64,000 nt of DNA from an uncultured Collinsella sp. GTDB taxonomy: Bacteria > Actinomycetota > Coriobacteriia > Coriobacteriales > Coriobacteriaceae. The first letter of the stretch is position 1; every line of letters begins with the position of its first letter. Made by a program: the position numbers and the translations under genes. Below, one piece after another: positions 18,265 to 28,314 of the stretch. The stretch lies in the NCBI GenBank assembly GCA_902494565.1, contig CABUTN010000005.1, positions 16,157-80,156 of the forward strand, written 5' to 3'. The notes beneath the pieces are model-generated. The model was given only the letters and a program-made list of their open reading frames with translations. It did not search any database and was not told the DNA's origin.

Positions 18265-19152
18265 CTATGAGCTGGGCGCAGAGACCGGCTCCCATGCAAT
18301 AAACGCCCAACGAACCTTGCGGACATGATCGAGCATATAGCGCCCCTGCGGCACGCCCTTGGAGCCCGGCTCACCGGCATGGGGGTTCTCAATCATGTGC
18401 TGGGCGATGTAGTCGCGCAGGCGGTCGATCTTATCTTCGTTGCCATGTTCGAGCATACGGGAGAAGTCCGTCACGCCTGCCTCGAGGCTATCGAAGGTGT
18501 CGCGACGAGGCGATTCAAAGTACGTAACCTGCGGCAACGCACCCATCTGAATGAGGATGTTGAAGGCGTACACAAAGCCATTACTGCAGGTAACCGAGGC
18601 ACCGATAGCGTTCATCAAGTGCAGATCATAGCGCGGGCTGGAGTTGGCGACCATCGTGACAGCACAACGCCGACGAGCCGTACGATCAAGCTTGGCAAGC
18701 GCGCCTTTCAGATCGGTCGTCGTAACCGAACGACTGGCAAAGGCAACATCTACCGCTTTCGCGACCGGTCCAACCAAATCCCAATCATCATCCCAAGCAA
18801 GCTCAAGCGGCGTAATAAGATCCTCGAGCCCATAGAACTCAATGCCAGCATCAAGCGTGCTCAACATAGCAGGGGAAAAGTCAGCAGCAATCACAGGATG
18901 CCCAGCCTGAGCAAGCGGAATAGCAATCGACCCAGCCCCACACCCCATATCGAGCACCGATTCGCCGGGCTCAAGCGCCAACAGCTTTATAAAATCCCGA
19001 GCATAAGGGGCAGTTTCCAGTGGACGAAAATGCCGAGCTCGCTTATCCCACTCAAAAGAATCATCAGCTCGCCGCCGATCAGCTTGCAAGCGCATCCACT
19101 CCTGATTCCAATCAGCAGAAAGAAGCTCAGAGCGAGCATCCCCATCAACCAC
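18265..19152 (-). CDS. Class I SAM-dependent methyltransferase
   Basis: This 295-residue protein has the SAM-binding motif VLDMGCGAGSIAIPLA, followed by the acidic AADFSPAML strand. I chose GTG at 19152, 8 bp after AGGAGG; the longer frame from 19212 adds a false hydrophobic leader. The substrate is unknown; the C-terminal half has no distinctive motif. A nested inverted repeat lies upstream. Confidence 0.85.
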   Translation of the reverse strand: MVDGDARSELLSADWNQEWMRLQADRRRADDSFEWDKRARHFRPLETAPYARDFIKLLALEPGESVLDMGCGAGSIAIPLAQAGHPVIAADFSPAMLSTLDAGIEFYGLEDLITPLELAWDDDWDLVGPVAKAVDVAFASRSVTTTDLKGALAKLDRTARRRCAVTMVANSSPRYDLHLMNAIGASVTCSNGFVYAFNILIQMGALPQVTYFESPRRDTFDSLEAGVTDFSRMLEHGNEDKIDRLRDYIAQHMIENPHAGEPGSKGVPQGRYMLDHVRKVRWAFIAWEPVSAPSS

Positions 19153-19320
19153 GGGCCAACCTCCTAGCAACAAAAAAGCGACTCCCCCCAAAAGAAGAGC
19201 CGCAACCAGCATATATCAGAAAAAGAACCGTTCCAATGCCAAACCGCCGCACCAGCCTAGTGGTGCAGGAGCGAAGCAACTGCAACCGGGATAGAACCCA
19301 ACCGAGGTCCCGTTGTGCGG

Positions 19321-19452
19321 GAGCCCCGGGGAGGGCAAATATATAAGGTCGATCGCGAGTTCCGCACGAGCCGGAGAGCACTTAATGTGCTCTCCGTGCG
19401 AGTCAGGACTGTTCGAGCAGGCGACCTTATATATTTGCCCTCCCCGGGGCTC
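19321..19452. repeat. Nested inverted repeat with 31-bp perfect arms
   Basis: Arms at 19321-19351 and 19422-19452 are perfect reverse complements, beginning GAGCCCCGGGGAGGG on the left. Inside lies a second hairpin, GGAGAGCAC-TTAAT-GTGCTCTCC (19373-19395), flanked by CGCAC/GTGCG. The whole can fold into a cruciform or a very long RNA hairpin. It sits between the end of the UPF0210 gene and the methyltransferase, both on the minus strand. Confidence 0.85.
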
Positions 19453-19470
19453 CTCGCCAGTCCCCCTCAG

Positions 19471-20835
19471 CTAGTTCTTGAGCGAGTTCAGCGGCGCCGG
19501 GAAGCGTCCGCCACGGTGGGCAAGCACGGTGCCGGCGTTGGGGTTCACCGGCATGATGGGTGCACGGCCAAACAGGCCGCCGTACTCGACGCAGTCGCCC
19601 ACGCCCTTGCCGATAGCGGGAATCACGCGGACGGCCGTGGTCTTGTTGTTGATGACGCCGATGGCCATCTCGTCGGCGATGATGCCGGCGATGGTCTCGA
19701 CCGGGGTGTCGCCGGGGATGGCGATCATGTCCAGGCCAACGGAGCACACGCAGGTCATGGCCTCGAGCTTCTCGAGCGAAAGCGCACCGGCCTCGACGGC
19801 GGCGATCATGCCGGCGTCCTCGGACACGGGGATGAAAGCGCCGGAGAGACCGCCCACGCTGGAACTGGCCATGACGCCGCCCTTCTTAACGGCATCGTTG
19901 AGCATGGCGAGCGCGCAGGTCGTGCCGGGGCCACCGCAGGTGCCCACGCCGATGATCTCGAGGATGCGCGCGACGGAGTCGCCGATGGCGGGCGTGGGAG
20001 CCAGCGACAGGTCGACAATGCCCTTCTCGACACCCAAGCGATGGGCGGCCTCGCGGCTCATGAGCTCGCCGGCGCGGGTGATCTTAAAGGCGGTCTGCTT
20101 GATCTTCTCGGCGACTTCCATCATCGATGCGGAATCGGGCAGCGTCTCCAGGGCTGCGGCCATAACGCCGGGGCCCGAGACGCCTACGTTGATGACGGCG
20201 TCGGCCTCGCCACCGCCGTGGACGGCGCCCGCCATAAACGGGGAGTCCTCGACCATGTTGGCAAAGCAGACAAACTTGGAGGCGCCAACGGAATCCTGGT
20301 CGGCCGTGAGCTTGGCGGCATCGATGATGGTCTGGGCGGCCATGAGCACGGCGTCCATGTTGATGCCGGCGCGCAGGCTGGCGACGTTGACGCTGGAGCA
20401 GACGCGGCTCGTGGTGGCGAGCGCCTGGGGGATGGACTGGATGACGCGGCGGTCGGCGTCGCCGATGCCCTTCTGGACGAGTGCGGAGAAGCCGCCCAGG
20501 TAATCGATGCCGAGCGTCTCGGCCGCGCGGTCGAGGGCATGTGCGATGGGGGTGAGGTCCTCATCCTTGCAGCACGCGGCGATCTGCGCCACCGGGGTGA
20601 CGGAAACGCGCTTGTTGACGATGGGGATACCGTACTCGCGCTCGAGGTTCTCGGCGGTCTCGACCAGATGCTCGGCCGTGTGCGTCACGTGGTCGTAGAT
20701 TTTCGTGCACATGCGGTCGAGGTTCTCGTCACCGCAACCCATGAGCGAAACACCCATGGTGATGGTCCTGATGTCGAGGTTCTGCTCCTCAACCATGCCG
20801 CGGGTTTCCGCGATTTCTGCGGGCGTGATCGCCAT
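19471..20835 (-). CDS. UPF0210/DUF711 (PFL-like) family protein
   Basis: This 454-residue protein belongs to the UPF0210 family: it starts [21 protein letters not shown] and includes [10 protein letters not shown]. Length matches the family. I chose ATG 20835, which has AGGAG 7 bp upstream; the longer frame from 20892 is unsupported. The family is related in fold to pyruvate-formate-lyase-like barrels but has no established reaction. An ACT-domain partner often sits upstream; none is visible here. Confidence 0.85.
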   Translation of the reverse strand: MAITPAEIAETRGMVEEQNLDIRTITMGVSLMGCGDENLDRMCTKIYDHVTHTAEHLVETAENLEREYGIPIVNKRVSVTPVAQIAACCKDEDLTPIAHALDRAAETLGIDYLGGFSALVQKGIGDADRRVIQSIPQALATTSRVCSSVNVASLRAGINMDAVLMAAQTIIDAAKLTADQDSVGASKFVCFANMVEDSPFMAGAVHGGGEADAVINVGVSGPGVMAAALETLPDSASMMEVAEKIKQTAFKITRAGELMSREAAHRLGVEKGIVDLSLAPTPAIGDSVARILEIIGVGTCGGPGTTCALAMLNDAVKKGGVMASSSVGGLSGAFIPVSEDAGMIAAVEAGALSLEKLEAMTCVCSVGLDMIAIPGDTPVETIAGIIADEMAIGVINNKTTAVRVIPAIGKGVGDCVEYGGLFGRAPIMPVNPNAGTVLAHRGGRFPAPLNSLKN

Positions 20836-20881
20836 CCTTGCGCTCCTATCTGCCAAAACGAGCATAGTCTTATCTATTCTA

Positions 20882-20920
20882 ACGTGCCGCACGTGCCAAG
20901 TGGCGCATGCGGCACGTTTT
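20882..20920 (-). terminator. Hairpin at the end of the met operon
   Basis: Arms ACGTGCCGCA and TGCGGCACGT form a 10-bp stem just past the end of metH. The T-run is weak, so it may be a Rho-aided or processing hairpin. Confidence 0.5.
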
Positions 20921-20943
20921 GGTGCTCGGTTGTTTCCGTTGTG

Positions 20944-23502
20944 TTACTGCCCAAAGACCTCTTCGGCGATACGAGCGCTTTCGGCGGCATCCTTGGCGTA
21001 GTAGTCCGCGCCGATCTGCTTGGCGTATTCGGGGGTGAGTACGGCGCCGCCCACGATGATCTTGACGCCCGGAACCTCGGCATGGAGCAGCTTGATGGTC
21101 TCCTCCATGGCGACGACCGTGGTGGTCATAAGCGCCGAGAGGCCGACGAGTTTGATATCGCGCTCCTTGACGGTCTTGAGTACCTCCTGCGGATCGACGT
21201 CGCGGCCTAGGTCAAAGACGGTGTAGCCGTAGTTATCGAGCAGCATCTTGACGATGTTCTTGCCAATGTCGTGGATGTCGCCCTTGACGGTGGCCACGCA
21301 GATCTTGCCCTTGTCGGCGATCTCGCCGGCGGGCATCAGGCGCTTGATGGTGTCGAAGCCCACGCGCGCGGCCTCGGCCGAGGCCATGAGCTGCGGTAAG
21401 AAGAACTTTCCCTGGTCAAAGAGGACGCCAACCTCGTCGAGGGCGGGGATAAAGTGATTGTTGATGAGGTCCATAGCGTCGTGGTCTGTCAGCAGACGCT
21501 CGGTCTCGGCAGCGATCTCGCCTTTGCGGCCCGAGACGACCATTCGACGAATCGGGTCGTCGTTGCCGTCAGTGCCGGCGGTGCCAGCAGCAGGCGCGGC
21601 ATCACTCGATGCGGCCTGAGCCGCTGCCGGGTTGGCGGCGATCTTGTACGGATCGGTCCAGCCGGCATAGCGCTCGATGTATCCGGTCGAGCCCTCGTCT
21701 TCAACGCTCAGGACGCGATAGCTGTAGACGGTGTCCATAAAGCGCTTGGAACCCGGGTTCATGATGGGGGCGTCCAGGCCCGCGCCAAAGGCGGCGGCCA
21801 AAAAGACCGAACCCAGCAGCGGGCGGGCAGGCAGGCCAAAGCTGATGTTCGATACGCCGAGCGCGCATTTGACGCCCAAGCGCTCCTTGCACAGGGACAT
21901 GGCGCGCAGGATCTGCTCGGCCTGGCGCTGGTTGGTCGAGGCGGTCATGACCAGGCAGTCGATGAGGATGCGGTCCGATCCGATTCCGTAGCGGGCAGCC
22001 TCGGCCACGATGCGCTCGGCGATGTCGAAGCGAGCCTCGGCGGTATCGGGGATGCCGCCTTCGTCGAGTGTAAGGCCGACAACGTTGGTGCCGTAGTGAG
22101 CGACCAGCGGAAAGATCTCATCCATGATCTGCTGCTTGCCATTGACCGAGTTGATGATGGGCTTGCCGGCATAGCGGCGTACGGCGGCCTCGACAGCTGC
22201 GGGGTCGGTGGAGTCGATCTGCAGCGGCAGGAGCGTGGAGCCCTGGAGCTGTTCGGTCGCCTGTTGGATGATCTTGACCTCGTCGATCTCGGGCAGGCCC
22301 ACGTTGACGTCCAGGATGTCGGCGCCCTGCTCCTGCTGGCTGATGCCCTGGCTCACCACGTAGTCCAGATCGCCGTCGCGCAGGGCCTGCTGCAGGCGCT
22401 TTTTGCCGGTGGGGTTGATGCGCTCGCCGATGACGGCGATTTTGTGGCCATCGCAGGGGAGGTCCACGACCGTTTGGGCGCTCGTGACCGACATGCTGGG
22501 CTTGCGGCGGCGCGGGCTGGGCGTGTGGTTATCGATAAGCGTGCACAGCGCTGCCATGTGCGCCGGCGTGGTGCCGCAGCAGCCGCCCACGACGCTCACG
22601 CCGTCGGCGATCATGCCGGCGACGGCCTCGGCGTACTCGGGTGCCTGGATATCAAAGACGGTGTTGCCGTCGTCGTCCACATGGGGGAGTCCCGCATTGG
22701 CCTGCACCATAACGGGTTTGTCGGTAACGGTGAGCATACGTGCGGCGAGTCCTCGGAGCTCGGCCGGTCCCTGGCTGCAGTTGATGCCCAAAACGTCGGC
22801 GCCGATGGCGTCGAGCGTGATGGCGGCGACCTCGGGGCTCGTTCCCAGGAAGGTGCGACCGTCTTCCTCGAAAGTCATGGTGGCAAAGACGGGCAGGTCG
22901 GAGTTTTCGCGGCAGGCGAGGACGGCCGCCTTGATCTCGGCAAGGTCGGTCATGGTTTCGATAATAAAGAGGTCCACACCCGCGGCGACGCCAGCGCGCA
23001 CTTCCTCGGCAAAAAGGTCGTAGGCCTCGTCAAAGCTGAGGGTGCCTAAGGGACGAAGCAGCGCGCCGATGGGGCCGATATCGCCGGCGACGTAGCGGGC
23101 GCCGGCCTCGCGGGCGCAGGTGACGGCCGCGGCAAAGACGTCTGCCACGGTGGCAGCACCGTCGAGCTTGTGGGCGTTGGCGCCAAAGGTGTTGGCGGTG
23201 ATCACGTCACAGCCAGCCTCGACATATTGACGTTGGATATCGGTGATAACCTGGGGCTCCTCAAAGTTGAGCAGCTCGGGCAGGGCGCCGGCCTTCATGC
23301 CGGCCGCTTGCAACATGGTGCCCATGCCGCCGTCGAACAGCAGGTGTCCCGTGCCCTCGATGGCCGCACGCAGGCGATCGTCCTTAATGCGCAGATCGTC
23401 GATCGTGCGCGTCTTGTATGTGGCACCGTTGCGACGTGCGGCATCAACGGGTGCCGCCAATGCAGCGCCGTCAGAATCATGAGTGATAAGCGGAGTAAAC
23501 AT
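20944..23502 (-). CDS. metH: Cobalamin-dependent methionine synthase, lacking the reactivation domain
   Basis: This 852-residue enzyme transfers a methyl group from methyl-tetrahydrofolate to homocysteine. Domain order is homocysteine-binding (zinc ligands C242 in GINCSQG and C308/C309 in GGCCGTTP), pterin-binding, B12 cap and B12-binding (DIHDIGKN, cobalt ligand H744). The protein stops after the B12 domain; full-length MetH of about 1,200 residues carries a C-terminal SAM-dependent activation domain. That domain is encoded separately 9 bp upstream. Start ATG follows TAGGAG. Confidence 0.93.
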   Translation of the reverse strand: MFTPLITHDSDGAALAAPVDAARRNGATYKTRTIDDLRIKDDRLRAAIEGTGHLLFDGGMGTMLQAAGMKAGALPELLNFEEPQVITDIQRQYVEAGCDVITANTFGANAHKLDGAATVADVFAAAVTCAREAGARYVAGDIGPIGALLRPLGTLSFDEAYDLFAEEVRAGVAAGVDLFIIETMTDLAEIKAAVLACRENSDLPVFATMTFEEDGRTFLGTSPEVAAITLDAIGADVLGINCSQGPAELRGLAARMLTVTDKPVMVQANAGLPHVDDDGNTVFDIQAPEYAEAVAGMIADGVSVVGGCCGTTPAHMAALCTLIDNHTPSPRRRKPSMSVTSAQTVVDLPCDGHKIAVIGERINPTGKKRLQQALRDGDLDYVVSQGISQQEQGADILDVNVGLPEIDEVKIIQQATEQLQGSTLLPLQIDSTDPAAVEAAVRRYAGKPIINSVNGKQQIMDEIFPLVAHYGTNVVGLTLDEGGIPDTAEARFDIAERIVAEAARYGIGSDRILIDCLVMTASTNQRQAEQILRAMSLCKERLGVKCALGVSNISFGLPARPLLGSVFLAAAFGAGLDAPIMNPGSKRFMDTVYSYRVLSVEDEGSTGYIERYAGWTDPYKIAANPAAAQAASSDAAPAAGTAGTDGNDDPIRRMVVSGRKGEIAAETERLLTDHDAMDLINNHFIPALDEVGVLFDQGKFFLPQLMASAEAARVGFDTIKRLMPAGEIADKGKICVATVKGDIHDIGKNIVKMLLDNYGYTVFDLGRDVDPQEVLKTVKERDIKLVGLSALMTTTVVAMEETIKLLHAEVPGVKIIVGGAVLTPEYAKQIGADYYAKDAAESARIAEEVFGQ

Positions 23503-23511
23503 CGAGGGCTC

Positions 23512-24300
23512 CTAATGGCTGGAATAGCAGGTGGTGTGGGCGGCGCGGAAGCGGCAGTGCTCGCGCATGCGGCAGATATTGCAGGTTGGGCGGCTCTGGG
23601 CGTCGTGGACTTCGCCGTCGAATAGGCCGATCACCGCGGTCACGCTTTTGGTGGGCATGAGCAGACTGGTGGGTGTGACGGTAAGCCCGATGAGCCGCGT
23701 GGCGTTGAGCGCATTGACGATCGAGCGCTGGGCCGAGAGCGGGCAGTCGCCGTAGCCGGGACTAAAGCGCCAGTTGCCGGCGAGCCCATGAACGGCGGCG
23801 TCCGTCTTGACCTGCTGGTCCATTTGCTCAACGGCGGCTTCCACGTAGGCGGAGCACGCGGCGTCGAGCACGGCGCCCTCCAGGGGATGTTGGGCTCCCG
23901 TGGTGCGCAGGCGACGCTCGGCGTCCATGCCGAGGGTGCATGCCATGAGCGCGGCAAAGCGGGCATCTTTGAGATGTCGATAGATATCGCGACCTCGCAG
24001 CTCAACGTTGGTGCCGACCAAGCGAATGCAAGGCTCACTTTGTTCGTCCACGCCCGTGGCATCGACGGCAAATACGCGGCGCACGCCACGGGGCTCAATG
24101 TCAAGTTCCAGACGCTCGACCACAAGCTCAATACGCTGCGACAGCTCGGGCTCAATCTGCTGGCCGCCGTAACCCAGATACCGCAGCATCTCGGCACGGT
24201 CGACACGGGGATGGTGCGCAGCATCGACACGGTAAAGCGCCGGCGACGCAAGGTCGGCCGGCACTTCGACAGCGGTTGTATCGATGTGCGGTTTTTCCAT
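23512..24300 (-). CDS. MetH activation-domain-like protein
   Basis: A 262-residue protein from ATG 24300, which overlaps the metF stop codon (TAATG). It resembles the free-standing vitamin B12-dependent methionine synthase activation domain, which binds SAM and remethylates the cobalt after oxidation. Typical features are the segment GNWRFSPGYGDCPLS and a C-terminal cysteine set (CNICRMREHC). Its place between metF and the truncated metH supports this role. Long upstream frame extensions are rejected because they lie inside metF. Confidence 0.82.
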   Translation of the reverse strand: MEKPHIDTTAVEVPADLASPALYRVDAAHHPRVDRAEMLRYLGYGGQQIEPELSQRIELVVERLELDIEPRGVRRVFAVDATGVDEQSEPCIRLVGTNVELRGRDIYRHLKDARFAALMACTLGMDAERRLRTTGAQHPLEGAVLDAACSAYVEAAVEQMDQQVKTDAAVHGLAGNWRFSPGYGDCPLSAQRSIVNALNATRLIGLTVTPTSLLMPTKSVTAVIGLFDGEVHDAQSRPTCNICRMREHCRFRAAHTTCYSSH

Positions 24301-25172
24301 TACCCCAGGCGCTCCATAATGGTCGCGGCGATCGCAGGACGGTTCATAGTGTACAGGTGCAGGCCGTCGGCGCCGTGCTCCTTGAGGTCGCAAAGCTGGC
24401 GGGCGGCATAATCTACACCGGCTGCCTGCAGGCTCTCGGGGTCGTTCTCGTACTTGGCGAGAATCTTGATGACGGGGGAGGGCAGCGACGCGCCGCACAT
24501 AAAGACCATGCGGCTGATCTGCGACTTGCCCATAAACGGCATGATGCCCGCGGTAATGGGCACGGTGATACCGGCCTTGTCGGCAAGCTCGCGGAAGCGA
24601 TAGAAGCACTCGTTATCAAAGAAGAGCTGTGTCACAAAGAAGCTCGCGCCGGCGTCTTGCTTTTGCTTGAGGTGCTCGACCGAGAGGTTAAGATCCTCGC
24701 AAGCAATGTGGCCCTCGGGGTAGGCTGCGGCGCCCACGCAAAAGCCAGCGTCGACGAGCTCGGGGATGAGGTCACGGGCGTAGGCGTAGTCGGAGGCGGG
24801 CTTGTCGTCCTCGGTCGCGCCAGCGGGAAGATCACCGCGCAGGGCCAGCACATTTTCTACGCCGGCGGAGCGGTATTCGTCGACCTTGGCGACAATATCG
24901 GCATGCGTGCGGCCAACACAGGTGAGGTGCGCCACCGAGGGTGTATCGAATTCGCTCGTAATCATATGCGCGATGGGGGCGGTGGTGGCACCGTTGCCCG
25001 AGCCGCCGGCCGAGCAGGTGACCGAGACAAAGCTCGGCGAAAGCTTGCACAGATTGCCTGCCACCTCGCGAGCCGTGTCGAGGGTCAGCTCGCCCTTGGG
25101 CGGGAACATCTCAAACGAAATGGGCGCGGTGCCCTGGGATGCTGCCTGCTTAAAAACCTCGTCGACGCGCAT
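24300..25172 (-). CDS. metF: 5,10-methylenetetrahydrofolate reductase
   Basis: This 290-residue enzyme makes 5-methyl-tetrahydrofolate, the methyl donor for MetH. It shows the TIM-barrel segments ISFEMFPPKGE, VSVTCSAGGSG and NVLALRGDLP, and TAGIMPF near the end. I chose ATG 25172, after AAAGGAGC, over ATG 25214. It is first in the metF / activation protein / metH operon. Confidence 0.94.
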   Translation of the reverse strand: MRVDEVFKQAASQGTAPISFEMFPPKGELTLDTAREVAGNLCKLSPSFVSVTCSAGGSGNGATTAPIAHMITSEFDTPSVAHLTCVGRTHADIVAKVDEYRSAGVENVLALRGDLPAGATEDDKPASDYAYARDLIPELVDAGFCVGAAAYPEGHIACEDLNLSVEHLKQKQDAGASFFVTQLFFDNECFYRFRELADKAGITVPITAGIMPFMGKSQISRMVFMCGASLPSPVIKILAKYENDPESLQAAGVDYAARQLCDLKEHGADGLHLYTMNRPAIAATIMERLG

Positions 25173-25601
25173 ATCGTGCTCCTTTAGATGCCTAGGTGCG
25201 ATGTTTTGTTGCAAGGATTCTACAGCACGACCGCGCTAAGGTGGAGTTTCTCTCGCGATTTGGTGATACCAATCGAAAACGCTTCGCTATCGGTACTTCC
25301 TATAACAGGGCGGTCAATCTAGGATGGGGCTATATATTGAATGGTATCTGATGCGAAATACCAGTTAATAGAGCCCCGTTCCCAATTGACTACCCTTAAA
25401 CCATGCGGAGAGGTCTGCAATTTATACAGTTGATTGGCTGTTGAGGGTGGCAACATCGCCGCGATGCGGTAACCTCATTGATTGGTTTCGCGACGGCAAC
25501 ATAACGGTAATGTCGCGGAAACACGGCGAGTCTAAGCTATGACTCGTTCGTTAGTAATCAACACCGCTTCTCACGCGGTGCCGATACGAAGGGAGTTCCG
25601 T
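25173..25601. other. Divergent intergenic region, metF and glnA leaders
   Basis: No gene is seen. Small dyads are present: CGATTTGGT/ACCAATCG near 25257, TTCGCGAC/GTCGCGGAA flanking 25490-25520, and CACCGC/GCGGTG (25562-25580) just before the glnA ribosome site. These may be operators or leader hairpins, but I match none to a known riboswitch. Confidence 0.4.
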
Positions 25602-27689
25602 ATGGCCGAACTTACTGACCGCTTCGGGACCATGGTGTTCTCTGAGGAAGTCATGAAGGACTACCTCCCCAAGGACATTTGGAAGCGCCTTGCTGCAACC
25701 CTCGAGGGCGGTGAGCCGCTCGACCTGGACGTGGCCAACGCCGTTGCCCATGCCATGAAGGTCTGGGCCATCTCCAAGGGCGCGACGCACTACGCGCACT
25801 GGTTCCAGCCGCTTTCGGGCATTACTTCCGAGAAGCACGACAGCTTCCTCGAACCCAATCACGACGGCACCGCCATTACCAAGTTTACGGGCAAGAACCT
25901 CATCCAGGGCGAGCCCGATGCCTCGAGCTTCCCCAACGGCGGCCTGCGTGCCACCTTCGAGGCCCGTGGCTACACCGCTTGGGACCCCACCAGCCCCGCC
26001 TTTATCAAGGACGATGTCCTGTGCATCCCCACGGCTTTCTGCTCCTACACGGGCGAGGCCCTGGACAAGAAGACCCCGCTGCTGCGCTCCATGACCGCGC
26101 TCTCGCGTGAGTCCAAGCGCGTTTTGGCGCTGTTTGGCAAGACCCCCAAGAAGGTCGTTCCTTCCGTGGGCGACGAGCAGGAGTACTTCCTGATCAAGAA
26201 GGACGCCTACCGCAAGCGCAAGGACCTGGTCATCACCGGCCGCACCCTCTTTGGTGCTGCTCCCTGCAAGGGCCAGGAGCTCGAGGAGCACTACTTTGGC
26301 GCTATCCGCCCCACCGTCTCGGCCTATATGAAGGATCTGGACGATGAACTGTGGGCGCTTGGCATTCCCGCCAAGACCAAGCACAACGAGGTTGCTCCCT
26401 GCCAGCATGAGCTCGCCCCCGTCTATGGCGAAGTCAACGAGGCCATCGACCAGAATCTGGTCATGATGGAGAAGATGAAGCTCATCGCCTCCCGCCACGA
26501 CTTGGTCTGCCTGCTGCACGAGAAGCCCTTTGAGGGCATCAATGGTTCGGGCAAGCACAACAACTGGTCGCTTGGCACCGAGTCCGAGAATCTGCTCGAT
26601 CCGGGCGACACCCCGCTCGACAACCTGCAGTTCATTGTTTTCCTCACCGCGGTGATCGAGGCCGTCGATAACTATCAGGAGCTCCTGCGTGCCTCTGTTG
26701 CCTCGGCCGGCAACGACCATCGTCTGGGCGCCAACGAGGCTCCTCCGGCGATTATGTCCATCTTCCTGGGCGACCAGCTTACCGAGGTCGTCGAGAAGAT
26801 CATCGATGGCAAGGCTTCCGTCCATGCCACGCGCGGCGTGCTCGACTTGGGCGCCGATACCCTGCCCAAGCTGATGCAGGACAACACCGACCGTAACCGC
26901 ACCTCCCCGTTTGCCTTCACCGGCAACAAGTTCGAGTTCCGTGCCTGCGGCTCCGAGCAGAACGTCTCCGACTCCAACCTGGTGCTCGATGCCGCCGTGG
27001 CCAAGTCGCTCAAGTCCTTCGCCGACGCGCTTGAGGGTACGCCCGAGGATGAGTTCCAGGACGCTGCGCTCGAGTACTGCAAGAAGGTCCTGACCGACCA
27101 CCAGCGCATCCTGTTCTCCGGTGACGGCTACTCCGACGAGTGGCCTGTCGAGGCCGAGAAGCGCGGCCTTGCCAACAACAAGACCACGGCCGACGCCCTG
27201 CCCGCCTTTGTTTCCGATAAGGCCATTGCGCTCTTTGAGGAGACGGGTGTCCTGACCAAGGCCGAGGCCCAGTGCCGCTACGACTGCAAGCTCGAGAAGT
27301 ACAACAAGCTCATGAACATCGAGGCCACCACGATGGTTCGCGAGGCGCGTCGTACCTATCGCCCGGTCATTACTGCCTATGCCACCAAGGTCGCTAAGGG
27401 CCTTGAGACTATTCGTGCCGCCGGTGCTGAGGCCGCCATGCAGTGCGAGCAGAACACGCTCAACAAGCTCTGCAACGGTATCACCGCCATCAACGACTCC
27501 ATCAAGGCGCTCGACGCCGTGCATCAGAAGGCCGAGGGCCTCGATGGTCAGGAGCAGGCCAACGTGTACGCGCACGAGGTCGTTCCCGCAATGGATGCGC
27601 TGCGTGCCGCCGTGGACGCCATGGAGGAGATCGTGGCAGCCGACTACTGGCCGGTCCCGACCTACGACGACATCCTGTTCTACGTGTAG
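25602..27689 (+). CDS. glnN: Glutamine synthetase, type III
   Basis: This 695-residue enzyme makes glutamine from glutamate, ammonia and ATP. Its length and start ([17 protein letters not shown]) are those of GSIII, about 250 residues longer than GSI. Catalytic segments [38 protein letters not shown] and [14 protein letters not shown] are intact. I chose ATG 25602, after AAGGGAG; the frame from 25539 is longer but lacks a ribosome site. It stands alone with its own terminator. Confidence 0.95.
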   Translation: MAELTDRFGTMVFSEEVMKDYLPKDIWKRLAATLEGGEPLDLDVANAVAHAMKVWAISKGATHYAHWFQPLSGITSEKHDSFLEPNHDGTAITKFTGKNLIQGEPDASSFPNGGLRATFEARGYTAWDPTSPAFIKDDVLCIPTAFCSYTGEALDKKTPLLRSMTALSRESKRVLALFGKTPKKVVPSVGDEQEYFLIKKDAYRKRKDLVITGRTLFGAAPCKGQELEEHYFGAIRPTVSAYMKDLDDELWALGIPAKTKHNEVAPCQHELAPVYGEVNEAIDQNLVMMEKMKLIASRHDLVCLLHEKPFEGINGSGKHNNWSLGTESENLLDPGDTPLDNLQFIVFLTAVIEAVDNYQELLRASVASAGNDHRLGANEAPPAIMSIFLGDQLTEVVEKIIDGKASVHATRGVLDLGADTLPKLMQDNTDRNRTSPFAFTGNKFEFRACGSEQNVSDSNLVLDAAVAKSLKSFADALEGTPEDEFQDAALEYCKKVLTDHQRILFSGDGYSDEWPVEAEKRGLANNKTTADALPAFVSDKAIALFEETGVLTKAEAQCRYDCKLEKYNKLMNIEATTMVREARRTYRPVITAYATKVAKGLETIRAAGAEAAMQCEQNTLNKLCNGITAINDSIKALDAVHQKAEGLDGQEQANVYAHEVVPAMDALRAAVDAMEEIVAADYWPVPTYDDILFYV

Positions 27690-27717
27690 GGCATAGCCAA
27701 CATATCGTCACGGTATT

Positions 27718-27753
27718 AAGCCGGGGTCCGCATCGCGCGGCCCCCGGCTTTTT
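27718..27753 (+). terminator. Terminator of the glutamine synthetase gene
   Basis: A 14-bp GC-rich stem with one G-T pair (AAGCCGGGGTCCGC/GCGGCCCCCGGCTT) is followed by TTT. Confidence 0.85.
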
Positions 27754-27809
27754 GATTGCGAAGGACGTTTAGGAGTCCGTTTTGCAACTGATTCGCCCAC
27801 GTAATAAGG

Positions 27810-28037
27810 GGCCGTGGGCAAAAAACGTCAAATATGAGTACTGTCACAAGTCCTGTAGCATTATCTTTTTGCAAAATATGCAGTATTACGCAACATATGT
27901 CCAAGTACTTAGCTGATAAACGCCTGCAATTCTTTCGCCGTAGGACCCCTGGCGTCTAAATCGCCTTCTGATGGCATGAAATCGCTGTAACTAAAATGGT
28001 AACAGTACTCATATTTGCCATTTTTTGACCACAGGCC
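27810..28037. mobile_element. Small inverted-repeat element (MITE-like)
   Basis: Imperfect terminal inverted repeats of about 38 bp occur at 27810-27847 and 27999-28037. Their inner parts share CAAATATGAGTACTGT, followed by CAC or TAC. The enclosed 150 bp are AT-rich and code for nothing. The layout (short, non-coding, long TIRs, intergenic) is that of a MITE or a similar non-autonomous repeat. A target-site duplication is not evident. Confidence 0.5.
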
Positions 28038-28066
28038 TTGCGATGATGCCGGGATCCGCACCCTGT

Positions 28067-28081
28067 CGGGTTCGAATCCCG
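28067..28081 (+). other. Isolated tRNA T-arm-like fragment
   Basis: CGGGTTCGAATCCCG is a perfect T stem-loop core, but no acceptor, D or anticodon arm surrounds it. It is in opposite orientation to the tRNA-Glu gene 60 bp away, so it looks like a broken tRNA end. Confidence 0.4.
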
Positions 28082-28093
28082 GCGTTGGGGAAG

Positions 28094-28125
28094 AAAAAAG
28101 CCCGCTACCGAATTGGTAACGGGCT
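28094..28125 (-). terminator. Terminator of tRNA-Glu
   Basis: Read on the minus strand, AGCCCGTTACC pairs with GGTAGCGGGCT (one mismatch) and is followed by TTTTTT. Confidence 0.8.
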
Positions 28126-28137
28126 GCTCAGATTCTG

Positions 28138-28214
28138 TGGTGCCCCCAGCGGGATTCGAACCCGCGATATCCACCTTGAAAGGGTGGCGTCCTTGGCCGC
28201 TAGACGATGGGGAC
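28138..28214 (-). tRNA. tRNA-Glu (anticodon TTC)
   Basis: The minus strand folds as a complete cloverleaf. The acceptor GTCCCCA pairs with TGGGGGC, the anticodon loop is CTTTCAA, the T arm is GCGGGTTCGAATCCCGC, and the 3' CCA is encoded. Confidence 0.95.
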
Positions 28215-28268
28215 AGCGGGAAAGAGTATAGCAGACTTTTTTAGTCGTTCACATATCGTTGGCAAACT

Positions 28269-28308
28269 GAAAAACCACCACAAAGGTGCCTGTCCCCTTT
28301 GTGGTGGT
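28269..28308 (-). terminator. Terminator of the MurT-GatD gene
   Basis: Read on the minus strand, CCACCACAAAGG pairs with CCTTTGTGGTGG and is followed by TTTTT. Confidence 0.85.
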
Positions 28309-28314
28309 GGGGCG

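Noticed and set aside
25551..27575. 674-codon minus-strand frame opposite the glutamine synthetase
   Set aside because: Antisense shadow of a highly conserved gene; composition is repetitive in Gly, Leu and Val and it matches nothing.
28067..28081. Second tRNA beside tRNA-Glu
   Set aside because: Only the T-arm core is present; no matching acceptor, D or anticodon stems can be folded.
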